Shown here: piece after piece, positions 33,520 through 43,218 of the stretch | Layout: each line of letters starts with the position of its first letter | Numbering within the stretch: the first letter of the stretch is position 1 | Assembly (NCBI GenBank): GCA_029582165.1 | Contig: CM055878.1 | Location: 640,001 to 704,000, forward strand | Source of the DNA: Portulaca oleracea | Lineage: Eukaryota; Streptophyta; Magnoliopsida; Caryophyllales; Portulacaceae | Direction: 5' to 3' | DNA length: 64,000 nucleotides | The notes under the pieces: generated by a model | Seen by the model: the letters and a program-made list of their open reading frames with translations, nothing else | Told to the model about the DNA's origin: nothing | Databases searched by the model: none | Program-made: the position numbers and the translations under genes

Positions 33520-34440
33520 CCCTGTCATGCATCAACCGAAACCCGAGCCACTGACTTTAGACCACCACCGCGAATCCAGGCTGTCCCTGCGTCATAACCC
33601 TCATCGCCACCATTTTTTCCCACCGAAAACCAACAATCATGGCCATATTTTGCCATTGTCATATCGTCATCCCCTAGTCACAACACCTATCATCCTCTTT
33701 AAGGATGGCAACGGGGCGGATCGGGGATGGAGGAGTATACCCCCGTCCCCATCCCCCCTCCCAAAACTCATCCCCATCCCCGCTTCGGGGAATGATTCTT
33801 GCCCCATCCCCATCCCCATCCCTGCGGATTCCCCATCTCCAACGAGGATCCAACGGGGATTTTTTAAAACTATCCTAAATTTAACTTAATTTTAATTGGA
33901 TCCGGTTTTTAATCGGACCCGGTTTTTAACATGCTCAAAATACAACGTATTTAACTTGCTCAAGTAATAATACATCAAAATCAAACAATAATACATCAAC
34001 AAGTGAGAATAATACATATATTAAATTTGAGTAAAGGTTATTTGGTAATTTTAACATTTTCGGGGATGGGACGGGGAATTCAACCCGGCGTGGAAAATGG
34101 GGACGGGGATGGGGAAAATTTTGTCCCCATCCCCGCCCCGTCCCCGAGCGGATTTTGGAAAATTGTCCTCGTCCCCATCCACATCCCCAATGGGGGCAGA
34201 GATTTTTCCCCAGAGCGGGGCGGGACCCCGACGGGTTCGGGGATTTCCCGCCCCATTGCCATCCCTAATCCTCTTCCCTGTCACGCGTATCAATCGAACT
34301 TTGAGCCACCGACTTTAGACCACCACCGCGAATCCCTGTTGTCCCTGCGTCATAACCCTCATCGTCACCATTTTTTTCCGCCGGAAACCAACAGTCATGG
34401 CTATATTTTTCCCTTGTCACATCGTCCTCCCCTAACTCTC
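33520..34440. repeat. Direct duplication with a MITE at its junction
   Basis: Segments 33522-33690 and 34276-34440 are direct repeats of about 170 bp (both contain GACTTTAGACCACCACCGCG and CCCTGCGTCATAACCCTCATC). Without the hAT-like MITE at 33700-34267 they would be adjacent, so this was a tandem duplication into whose junction the MITE inserted. Confidence 0.85.
33700..34267. mobile_element. hAT-like MITE
   Basis: A 568-bp element with ends TAAGGATGGCAACGGGGCGG and (complement) TAGGGATGGCAATGGGGCGG, flanked by ATCCTCTT at 33692-33699 and 34268-34275. Perfect 8-bp repeats fit hAT. The interior is rich in CCCCATCCCC and GGGGATGGG runs. Confidence 0.92.
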
Positions 34441-34881
34441 CCTTTGGTTCTATTTTTCCCCTATAAAGAGCAAAAACGAGAGGAGAGAGAAAGACCAAAT
34501 AACACCACTAACTATTTATTCCCTTTTATTTCAAACCCGATTATACTCAACCCATACCTTAGTTTATTTGGGTAATTTTCTACTTGATCTCTCCAAATTA
34601 TTTTACTAATTATTATTTTAAAGTACTTAGTTAATAATTATATTTTCTTATAATTTTTACATGTATTTATGTATAAAGTAAGAGTATTTTGGAATGAATT
34701 TGACTCGTCCTTCGTAAATCCCCATGGATGTGTATGTGAACTTATCCCAGGCTGGATCTCCATAGTATTCAATTGGATTTGCATTTTTATCTGGCTTCTT
34801 TCTTACGTAAACAAAAAAAGTTCTACACAAAATATTGACATCACAACTTACAACTCCTAATCAAAAGACTATATTGAAATT
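34441..34881. other. Unassigned AT-rich stretch
   Basis: No gene, RNA or repeat was recognised between the duplicated segment and the next hAT-like MITE. Confidence 0.4.
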
Positions 34882-35032
34882 ATTTTCATTAGCGCCGGCA
34901 AAAATTCAGGTCTGGGAAAATCCGGGTCGGACAAATTCAGACAATGTCGAAATTCGGACGAGAAATTCATGTCCGGACCCGGTTTTATTTCAGGTCTGAC
35001 CGGGTCTGACAATTCAGACGAAGCTAAAATCG

Positions 35033-35805
35033 TGAAATAACCCTAGAGGGGGGTGATTAGGGTTATAAAAATAATTCTGCACTTCAATCAACACAACCAA
35101 GTTAGTAGCACTTTTATATGAAAAATAACTTCTTTATTGAATGATCAAAAGTGCTAAAGAGGAGGAGGTTACAACTCAGCACAAAAGAGAACTTGTGAGG
35201 TCCTCAATTGGCCTACCGGATTAGAAGACACAACAGAGGTCTTCTGAATATGAGGCCTCACAGTGGAGGCGATTACAACTAGTGACCTCACACAGCAGAA
35301 AGGCACTTGTTTAGCTTGGAACTCACGACCCTAGAGGTCCTCACCAGTATGACCACTGGTTACACAAAACTCACCACTACACAAGAATGGCTACACTCGG
35401 AATATTCACTCAAATACTCCTACACTCAGAACTTTCTTTCACAAAGTTCTTACAACGATTTTCTTCCTTGGAAATCGATACTTGTATGAATGAAGCTTGA
35501 TGGTATTTATAGCCTTGAGAGCAACGATTGTCCAGGATTGTTTCCTTTTCTGAGATGATCCGCTATCTTCCACGAGATTCCTTTCTTTGCCATATTCTTC
35601 CTTCCTTTTTCGTTTGATATTTGAAAAGGAAACGCAGACTATTACAATCATATCTCAGAATTAGAGGAAGGAATAAGATTAGGATATGATTTGTACTTCC
35701 CTAAGATAGCTCGGTTGGTCTTTCAAACAAAATAATCTTGTAATGACATTTGAGGTCGTCATTGACGATTACGCTGAGGTCCTCATACCCAGTTGAGATT
35801 CTTCA
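35033..35805 (-). repeat. 3' LTR of the gag-only Copia element
   Basis: Starts TGAAATAACCCTA on the plus strand and ends GATTCTTCA. It is followed by the purine tract, read on the minus strand. It differs from 38222-38994 by roughly ten substitutions. Confidence 0.95.
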
Positions 35806-35818
35806 ATCTCCCCCTTTT
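35806..35818 (-). other. Polypurine tract
   Basis: On the minus strand this reads AAAAGGGGGAGAT, directly before the 3' LTR. It would prime plus-strand DNA synthesis. Confidence 0.85.
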
Positions 35819-36156
35819 CGTTTGAAAGACAAAACTTCCTGGATGCTGCTTCTATACATGCATTCTCAATGTACAGCAGATATGGACAATAGATGCAACA
35901 GAACATTCTTGTAATAGAGTATCATATAGTAGCAAGCAACAGTTCACCATATTGTTTGATTCTGTATCAAGGATATCTCCCTTTTGTCTTTCGCATGTAA
36001 GGAAACAGGAGAGTATAAGTACTAAATTGTGTAGCAAAAAAGCAGAGGAAGATAGAGAAGAAGAAGGAGGGATAGGAGGAAAGGAGATGATGAGGACACC
36101 TTGACCAGGCCCTGATTAAATTTTGAGGTGCTCTGGAGGCCATGCTGATGAGGGCA

Positions 36157-38177
36157 TCAGAGGTCCAGGCATGCAGTGAGTTGACGAACATGGGAGGAGG
36201 AGAGAGACCACATGTAGGGAGGATGGATGATATGACTCCCCCTCAATTTGATAGCTTGTGCATAGGTTGAGGTCCTCATAGTAGACGACTCCCCCTCAAA
36301 AGGTGCGGGTGGTGTTGTTTCACGACCTTCCCAATGTCTAGGATCTTGTCTTGAATTTTGTCTCCAAAGGTCACTCTTGCATTCTTGTTGATTTTCAGTT
36401 TGAAGAGCTTGGTTGGATCTCCGTGTTTGAGGCATACCTGTAAAAGAAGACACTATACCTTTCTTGGTCTCTGACCAAGGATGAGATCGTTGCAATGAGG
36501 TCTTTGGGACCCAGATTTTAGTAATGCACGGAGGTCTAGTTCCTTTAGACAGGGGATTTGATGAGGTCCTTATTTTATTTTCTGTAGGAGGTCCTCTATG
36601 ATGATTTTCTTTGAGAGGTGGAATGTTTGAGATAGGAAGGAGAGGTCCTTTGTTGGCATGGAAAGGAGGACTTTTGGACCGATAGTTTTTGAGAGGTGGG
36701 GTATTGGGTGTGAGAAGGAGAGGTCCTCTGGGAGGGTGATTTGTAGGAATTTTGGTCTGAGGTTGAGAAGAGGGGGTTGTGGAGACTGGTTTGCTTTGGT
36801 AAGGATGGGAATTATTGACTGCCTCATTGGATAATTGAGTGATGGTTTTATAGTAGTCTTTGACCTCAAGAGACAGTCTATTGCTTTCTGTGAAGAGGAG
36901 GTCATTTTGAGAAGTTAGGTTATCATTGGCCTCACTGAGACTTTGAACATGCTTGGTAAGATACTTGACCCTTTCAATCAAAGATTTGGAATATTTAAAC
37001 AGATGCAAGCATTTATGAGCGACATGTAAGGGTGAGAGATTGAGGAGGACATCAATGTTTACCTCTTCTTGGTGTGAGGATGTTTCTGGTTCCTCATTCA
37101 TTTGAGTCATCAGGTAGACATTTGTGACTTCATCAACGTCACTGTTATCCTCACTTGAGTCACTGTCACTCCAAGTTGCAAGCATGGCTCTATGTTGTTG
37201 TGGTCTGGGCCTCATGTTTCTTTTATCTCTATTTTTTCTCGCTGAGGACAACCTCTAATCAAGTGCTCTGTGCTGCCACAACTATAACAAGTGAAGGAGT
37301 CAGTTTCATCTTTCATGGAGGTCTTACCTTTTGGTTTTCTATGTTGTCCATCCTTGAGGTAGCCTCGAAAGTTTGGATTTTTCTTGTATAGTTTTCTGAA
37401 CCCTCGTGCCAGCATAGCCATTGTTTTTTCTTCATCCTCATCTGATTCCTCATCAGAATCCTTGGCTGCTTTGAGGGCAACTCCTTTAGACTCTGTGAGG
37501 TCACTCAATTGGATCTCATAGGCCAATAGTTTTCCAATGAGTTCCTCTAGTTTGAGGGCCTTGAGATCTTGAGCTTCTTCAATGGCTGTGACCTTTGGAC
37601 CCCATTTTCTTCTAGGGAGGCATCAGAGGACCTTTCTAACCTGTTCCTCTTTTGGGTAGGTTTTTCCCAGAGATATGAGGTGGTTGGTGATGCTGTTAAA
37701 TCTTTTGAACATCTCTTCAATAGTCTCATTTTCCTTCATTTTGAAGGCCTCATACTTTTGGACAAGGATATCCACTTTGGTGTCCTTGACTTGACTTGTG
37801 CCTTCATATGAGGTTATCAAGTAATCCCAAACTTGTTTCGCAGTTTCACAATTAGATATTCGTTCAAAATCATTCAAATTTAAACTGCAATAAATCAAGT
37901 TTAGGGCATGAGTATTTTTTCTCAATTGCTCTAACTCTTTCTTGGTCATTTCAGATCTTTTCTTTGGGACATCTTGTCCAACACTGTTCTTCTTCGTGGG
38001 AGTGGGATAATCTCCCTCGGCAACCACAGTCCAGAGGTCCTCATCTTGGTCCTTGAGGAAGACCTCCATTTGTCTTTTCCACGACCTGTAGTTTTCTCCA
38101 GAAAGTAGTGAAGCTATTGTCCATGAGCGTCCTTGAAGAGCTTCATTTGTGTTGATAGCGGTCATGATCTTTTCCAC
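36157..38177 (-). pseudogene. Copia gag, broken by TGA and a frameshift
   Basis: The ATG at 38177 or 38165 begins the gag N-terminus (NYRSWKRQMEVFL, TCETAK-like region, FKMKENETIEEMFKRF). An in-frame TGA at 37623-37625 stands where an Arg (CGA) is expected. The frame continues to the zinc knuckle CYSCGSTEHLIRGC at about 37287-37246, stops at 37212, and shifts to 37251-36157. That last part has a coiled-coil-like stretch (SLIERVKYLTKHVQSLSE) and a Pro-rich region with repeated GPLL..PPLK units, then ends before the purine tract. The long gag tail and KIWVPKTS resemble the SIRE/Maximus lineage, but the pol genes are deleted. Confidence 0.85.
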
Positions 38178-38207
38178 GAGTGGTTAAACTCTTGAATTTG
38201 TGGACCC

Positions 38208-38219
38208 GCTCTGATACCA
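38208..38219 (-). other. Primer-binding site (initiator-Met tRNA)
   Basis: On the minus strand this reads TGGTATCAGAGC, the canonical plant Copia primer site, 2 bp after the 5' LTR end. Confidence 0.95.
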
Positions 38220-38221
38220 AT

Positions 38222-38994
38222 TGAAATAACCCTATAGGGGGGTGATTAGGGTTATAAAAATAATTCTACACTTCAATCAACACAACCAAGTTAGTAGCAC
38301 TTTTATATGAAAAATAACTTCTTTATTGAATGATCAAAAGTGCTAAAGAGGAGGAGGTTACAACTCAGCACAAAAGAGAACTTGTGAGGTCCTCAATTGG
38401 CCTACCGGATTAGAAGACACAACAGAGGTCTTCTGAATATGAGGCCTCACAGTGGAGGCGATTACAACTAGTGACCTCACACAGCAGAGAGGCACTTGTT
38501 TAGCTTGGAACTCACGATCCTAGAGGTCCTCACCAGTATGACCACTGGTTACACAAAACTCACCACTACACAAGAATGGCTACACTCGGAATATTCACTC
38601 AAATACTCATACACTCAGAACTTTCTTTCACAAAGTTCTTACAACGATTTTCTTCCTTGGAAATCGATACTTGTATGAATGAAGCTTGATGGTATTTATA
38701 GCCTTGAGAGCAACGGTTGTCCAGGATTGTTTCCTTTTCTGAGATGATCCTCTATCTTCCACGAGATTCCTTTCTTTGCCATATTCTTCCTTCCTTTTTC
38801 GTTTGATATTTGAAAAGGAAACGCAGACTATTACAATCATATCTCAGAATTAGAGGAAGGAATAAGATTAGGATATGATTTGTACTTCCCTAAGATAGCT
38901 CGGTTGGTCTTTCAAACAAAATAATCTTGTGCTGACATTTGAGGTCCTCATTGACGATTACGCTGAGGTCCTCATACCCAGTTGAGATTCTTCA
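38222..38994 (-). repeat. 5' LTR of the gag-only Copia element
   Basis: A 773-bp LTR identical in length to 35033-35805, with a minus-strand TATA-like box in GGCTATAAATACCATC (about 38689-38704). It is bounded by the primer site on the left and the target duplication on the right. Confidence 0.95.
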
Positions 38995-39161
38995 AATCGG
39001 GTTCGGACAATAGAAAAAAGAGAGATATTAGGTCCGAATATTAAGTCAATTCAGTCAATATCGAAATTCGGACGAACAATCTATGTCCATGCCCGGTTTT
39101 CCTGGGTCAGACAATTCGGGTAATCCGAGTTGGACAAATTTTTGCTAGCACTAATTTTCAT

Positions 39162-41442
39162 AGTCAAATATTGCACTTTGATTGATAGTAACACCTTAGT
39201 GAAAGAAAAGCACATTAAGGCTAAGTCATTTTATTGGACAACACTAAATAGTAATTTTCCCACAGAAAAATGTGGAGTGGTCAGTAGTGAGTGGAAGCTG
39301 GAATACATCAAGGATTTGACATTTATAGTATATTACTACTTAATCGATCCGTCCTACGGATATGTTAAATATTACCGACCTGTAATAATTTACCTAAATA
39401 TAAAAATATACAATTAGTGTTTTATTGTCAAATTTGTATGAACCTAAAATACATCTAACCTATATTTGTGCTAACCAAATATATGTTCCACTTCCACCTG
39501 TATATAACCCGTCTATCCAAATTGGCAGGCCTAGTAGTATAACTTTCATTTGATGTTATGATTCTTGGTTGTTGCATTCAAGTACAAAGATTAAATTCAT
39601 GTGTTTAAAAATAAGTATAAGTATATACTTGAATTCGAAATACACCCGACTCGTAGTTTTAATGTCAAATTTGCCTATACTCGAAAGACACCTGATGACT
39701 TGACTTGTATTTACCCTAACCAAATATACATATGACCCGTATTTAACCCGCTCATCCGAATTAATAGGTTCAACAAGTTAATTTTCATTTGATGCTAGAA
39801 TCTTTTGTTATTGTACTTGAGACCAAAAAAGTAATTTGTGTATGAAATCCTTCTCTACCCTACTCGAGGGCAAAAGGGTAAATTTGTGTGTGAACACAAA
39901 TTGCAAGGTAGGCAAGCTGCTGATTAAATATTATATTGATGTGATGGTGAATTAGTAAATTTGTGTGTAAACATAAGCTAGTAAGGAGACAGACAAGCAA
40001 GCTGCAAAATACAAGCAAGCACACAGACAAGCAGACAACTCAAACTCAGGGACCTACAAATACTTTTATAGGGAGTGCTTCTGAGTTACATTGCAATAAA
40101 TCTTCTTTGTCTACAATATTGCTTCTATGATCTTAGGAGTACTGGCCGCCGTGGCTCAAACGAAAGTAAAAAGACTTCTAGCTAGCTCATAGCTCATAGC
40201 TCAATTAGATATGTAGGTTATATTTGTACTAGTTTCTTATGTGGAACCCGCCAAGAATTCGATGCTCGATGATAGAATCTCTGCCTCTTTTATTATAGAC
40301 TAGTAAATAGTGCCGGTGAAAGGCATGGCAAGAAATTATAGTTTGTAATGTAGCTTTAGTGTAATATTGTACATTAAATTTATTACATTAATCATATATT
40401 GTCTTGGATGATAATAAATATGAAAAATTACAAACAATCGTACAATATTTTATAATCTATATGTAGTATTATATTCATTTTTCAAACACAATGCACAATT
40501 ATTTGGTTTTCATAGTGACATATAATGCTTTAAAAATTGTCATATGTTAAACTTCTACCATTTTCATTGTACAAATATTGTACTTGTATCAAAAGATATT
40601 TGCATAACTATAGACACCGAGTATTTGCATATAGATATATAGCATAACTATACAGTACAAGTAAACAAATAAACAAAAGAAGCCGAGTCAAGAAGCTTGC
40701 ATGTACCCTACATACGCGTAATCATACGGAAGAATACATGCATTATCACATGTGAAGGTTTAGCTAGTTGCATGCATAACTTTTACGTAAAGAGAGAGCT
40801 CCATGCAACACATGTAAGACATGCAAAGGCTACGTAAAACACATGCAAAAGGTCTCAAGTTCAAACCCTCACAAAAGCACTTCTTAAATATCAAAACAAA
40901 GCTACACCGTCCAAAGTGTGAACAAGCTATTTTTGATGAGATAATGACAATCCATTCATTATACCGACCAGAGATGCATGGACGAGGCTAGATTCATCCT
41001 CCCCTCTCCTTGTAGGCCAATCGACCTTTAGTGCATCCACACCAGGTTCATTCATGCACGTGTTTCCGACCACTAGGTACAACCCCTTGAGCACCTTGAA
41101 GTTCGAACAAATTTGAAGCCTTTGACTACGAATTAGATGAATGCATGTATGTTCATCCTCCCTTGAAGCTCCTCCCAACCTATAAATACCCCCTTTGATT
41201 GAAGCCAAACTCACTCCTTCATTCATTCAATCTCACACTCAATCTCTTACTCATTATTTCTTTCACTCATTCTCTGCTCTCTCATGTCTACTCTCATTAT
41301 ATTATTCTCTTATCATCTCTCTAATCTCCATCCTACTATCATCTCTCTAATCTTATAACCGTAATCTTCATCTTCCTATCCTCTTAAAACTTCTAATCTC
41401 TATCCCTACTTTATCTACCATTATCTTGATAAAACCTAAAAG
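39162..41442. other. Unassigned stretch with an LTR-like promoter
   Basis: No gene was seen. It holds the diverged tandem duplication at 39440-39845 and, near 41178, the TATA-like CCTATAAATACCCC followed by a pyrimidine-rich leader. The same TATA context occurs in the Tat-type LTR (about 247), so 40870-41442 may be LTR-derived. Its ends were not found. Confidence 0.4.
39440..39845. repeat. Diverged tandem duplication
   Basis: Two segments, about 39440-39605 and 39690-39845, share GCTAACCAAATATA / CTAACCAAATATACAT, TAACCCGTCTATCC / TAACCCGCTCATCC and TTTCATTTGATGTTA / TTTCATTTGATGCTA in the same order and orientation. The period is about 250 bp. Confidence 0.7.
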
Positions 41443-42825
41443 TGTTAGGTCACTATATCGCAAGTGTACGGGTCTGTGTAGTATAAAATTGTCGTTCTCT
41501 CTCAGGGATTTGTGTTCAACTACGCATTAAACTAGTTCACTGCAAAGGATGCTAGGTCGATCAAATAGTTGCGGGAAACGATTTAGAAAACTAAACTAAG
41601 AAAGTAGGAATTTTTAGGATTTCAACAGATAATTAAAAGCGTTCAGGGGAGTCCACTCTAGTCAATCAATTAACTAATCAACAATCCCGGTGTAAAGTGA
41701 TAAAAAGATTCGGAGTCTATAATCTTTCGATTCGAAGTGAGTTACATTGATTAGACTAAACACCTATTTTCATGGCTATTTAACTTAATCAAAGATAAGA
41801 ACTGATTATAATTTACCATAAGCAAGAAACCATTATCTCTAACTATTTTCTAACCTATTCAATCTTCGTTTTTACAATTCAAGATTCAAACTTTCGTCAT
41901 GTTATCAAGAATCTAATACCAAGCAAAAGACGGTTAGCCAGATTTTACTATGACAGACAAATTACGAAGACTAAACGAATGAAAGGAATAACTTCACACT
42001 GAGACTGTATTCATTATCAATCAAAAGACATTGAGTTTATCCCCCAAACAAAAGAAATTAGCTACTCATAATGCTAGAAATAAACAATAAACAAACTGAA
42101 TGTAAAGTGGAAAACATAGAGAAAATAGAAATAACCGGGTATTTGAAGGGGCGAAATTGATCTTTTCGTGTCACCCGAATCGATCTTCTTCGTATCCTTC
42201 AATCACTTACAATAATCTAAACTACTAATAATCTTGAAGAACTAATCTTTAACGAAAGAAAAGCTATCTCAGAAACTACCTAAAAAGCTCTCTAAAATCT
42301 TCGGTGAAACTTCCATGTCTAAATGACTGGCGGAAGAATTTCTTTTATAGGGGTCGGTTAGGGCATTAGGCGCTGGCAGCGCTACCCTGGGCGCTGGCAA
42401 CGTTTAGCCAAAATACCAAAGTCTCCGCATCCGCAGGCTAACAACGCTTGGAAAACACTGGTGGCGCCAGAATTTTTTTTCAACATCCGTTCTCCCTACC
42501 AGAGGCGCTGGCAGCGTCCCAATGGGCGCTGGCAGCGTCTCCATTATCCGCCCAAATATTGGGCCAGACCTTGGCTGTTTAGGCCATTCTTCCTTCATTC
42601 TTCTTCTCTTTCAACTTTCTTTTTAATTTCTTCATATTCCCCCCTTTTTCTATCAAATCTTCATGTTTTTAGGTGTATTTCTAATATTCCCTACAAAATG
42701 CACCAATCTCGCAACCAGGTGAAGAAATCACAAAAATTGGTATAAAAATATGGAATTCTGGGTATAAAAAGCATGAAAAACATGTGTTTGAGCCCTAAAA
42801 AATACTATATAAAAATCATTTATCA
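41443..42825 (-). repeat. LTR of a third Athila-like element
   Basis: The segment runs from TGTTAGGTCACTATATCGC to ATTTATCA, then a C-run (42829-42834, a minus-strand purine tract). The following CCATGCTTAGCTCTTACTTGTCCTTAAGCAAG resembles the sequence after the purine tract of copy 2 (CACACTCAAACCTTTGCTCGTCC). It is therefore read as a 3' LTR of a minus-strand element. No second LTR copy is in the window, so the ends are inferred. Confidence 0.6.
42369..42538. repeat. Paired GGCGCTGGCAGCG palindromes in the third LTR
   Basis: Two pairs: 42369-42404 (GGCGCTGGCAGCG, 7-8 bp, GGCGCTGGCAACG) and 42504-42538 (GGCGCTGGCAGCGT, 6-7 bp, GGCGCTGGCAGCGT). Each motif is a near-palindrome, GCGCT-GGC-AGCGT/C. 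A weak middle pair may lie at 42445-42470. Confidence 0.85.
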
Positions 42826-43218
42826 AATCCCCCCATGCTTAGCTCTTACTTGTCCTTAAGCAAGTTAGAATCAAAATAGGAGAAAGGGCTCAAACAAGAA
42901 AAATGGGACTTAGGAAGAAAGAGAAGTGATAGGAGTTTTCGATAGGGTTAAAAAGAACAAAATTAAACACCCCCTCAGACTAACCAATCAAACACATCAG
43001 ATCAACAAGCAAACATCAAGACCAATCTGGAAGAGAACAAAATTAAGTTCAAAACAGATAAGATTGAAGTTTTCGAAACCAAAGGAAGAGAACAAGTACT
43101 TCAGATGTACAGATCTGCCAACAGTCTCAAGAATAATGCAAATATGCACGGTTAGCTATGGACGTAAGCCAGTCAAAAGATCAAACCTCACTTTAGGAAA
43201 GAATATGAACACTCAAAC
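42826..43218 (-). other. Internal 3' end of the third Athila-like element
   Basis: A purine tract (minus strand) and about 380 bp of A-rich non-coding sequence, ending where the LTR of copy 2 begins (TGTAACGCCCCGG at 43219). Nothing coding was recognised. Confidence 0.4.

Larger units (their letters stand above)
35033..38994 (-). mobile_element. Complete gag-only Copia-like element
   Basis: A 3962-bp element with two 773-bp LTRs, a minus-strand initiator-Met primer site, a purine tract and a perfect 5-bp target duplication (AATCG at 35028-35032 and 38995-38999). Only gag is encoded in the 2.4-kb interior; protease, integrase, RT and RNase H are missing. It therefore needed a helper. By eye about ten differences separate the LTRs, so insertion is recent compared with the other elements here. 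It sits inside a hAT-like MITE. Confidence 0.95.
34890..39153. mobile_element. hAT-like MITE split by a Copia element
   Basis: Ends TAGCGCCGGCAAAAATT and (complement) TAGTGCTAGCAAAAATTTG, flanked by the 8-bp repeat ATTTTCAT at 34882-34889 and 39154-39161. Removing the Copia element and one copy of its 5-bp target gives a MITE of about 297 bp. The interior repeats GAAATTCGGACGA and CCCGGTTTT motifs on both sides of the insertion. This dates the MITE before the Copia insertion. Confidence 0.9.

Noticed and set aside
33527..34575. Pro/Ser-rich open frames near 33.5-34.6 kb
   Set aside because: They run through a direct duplication and a hAT-like MITE with CCCCATCCCC runs; composition explains them.
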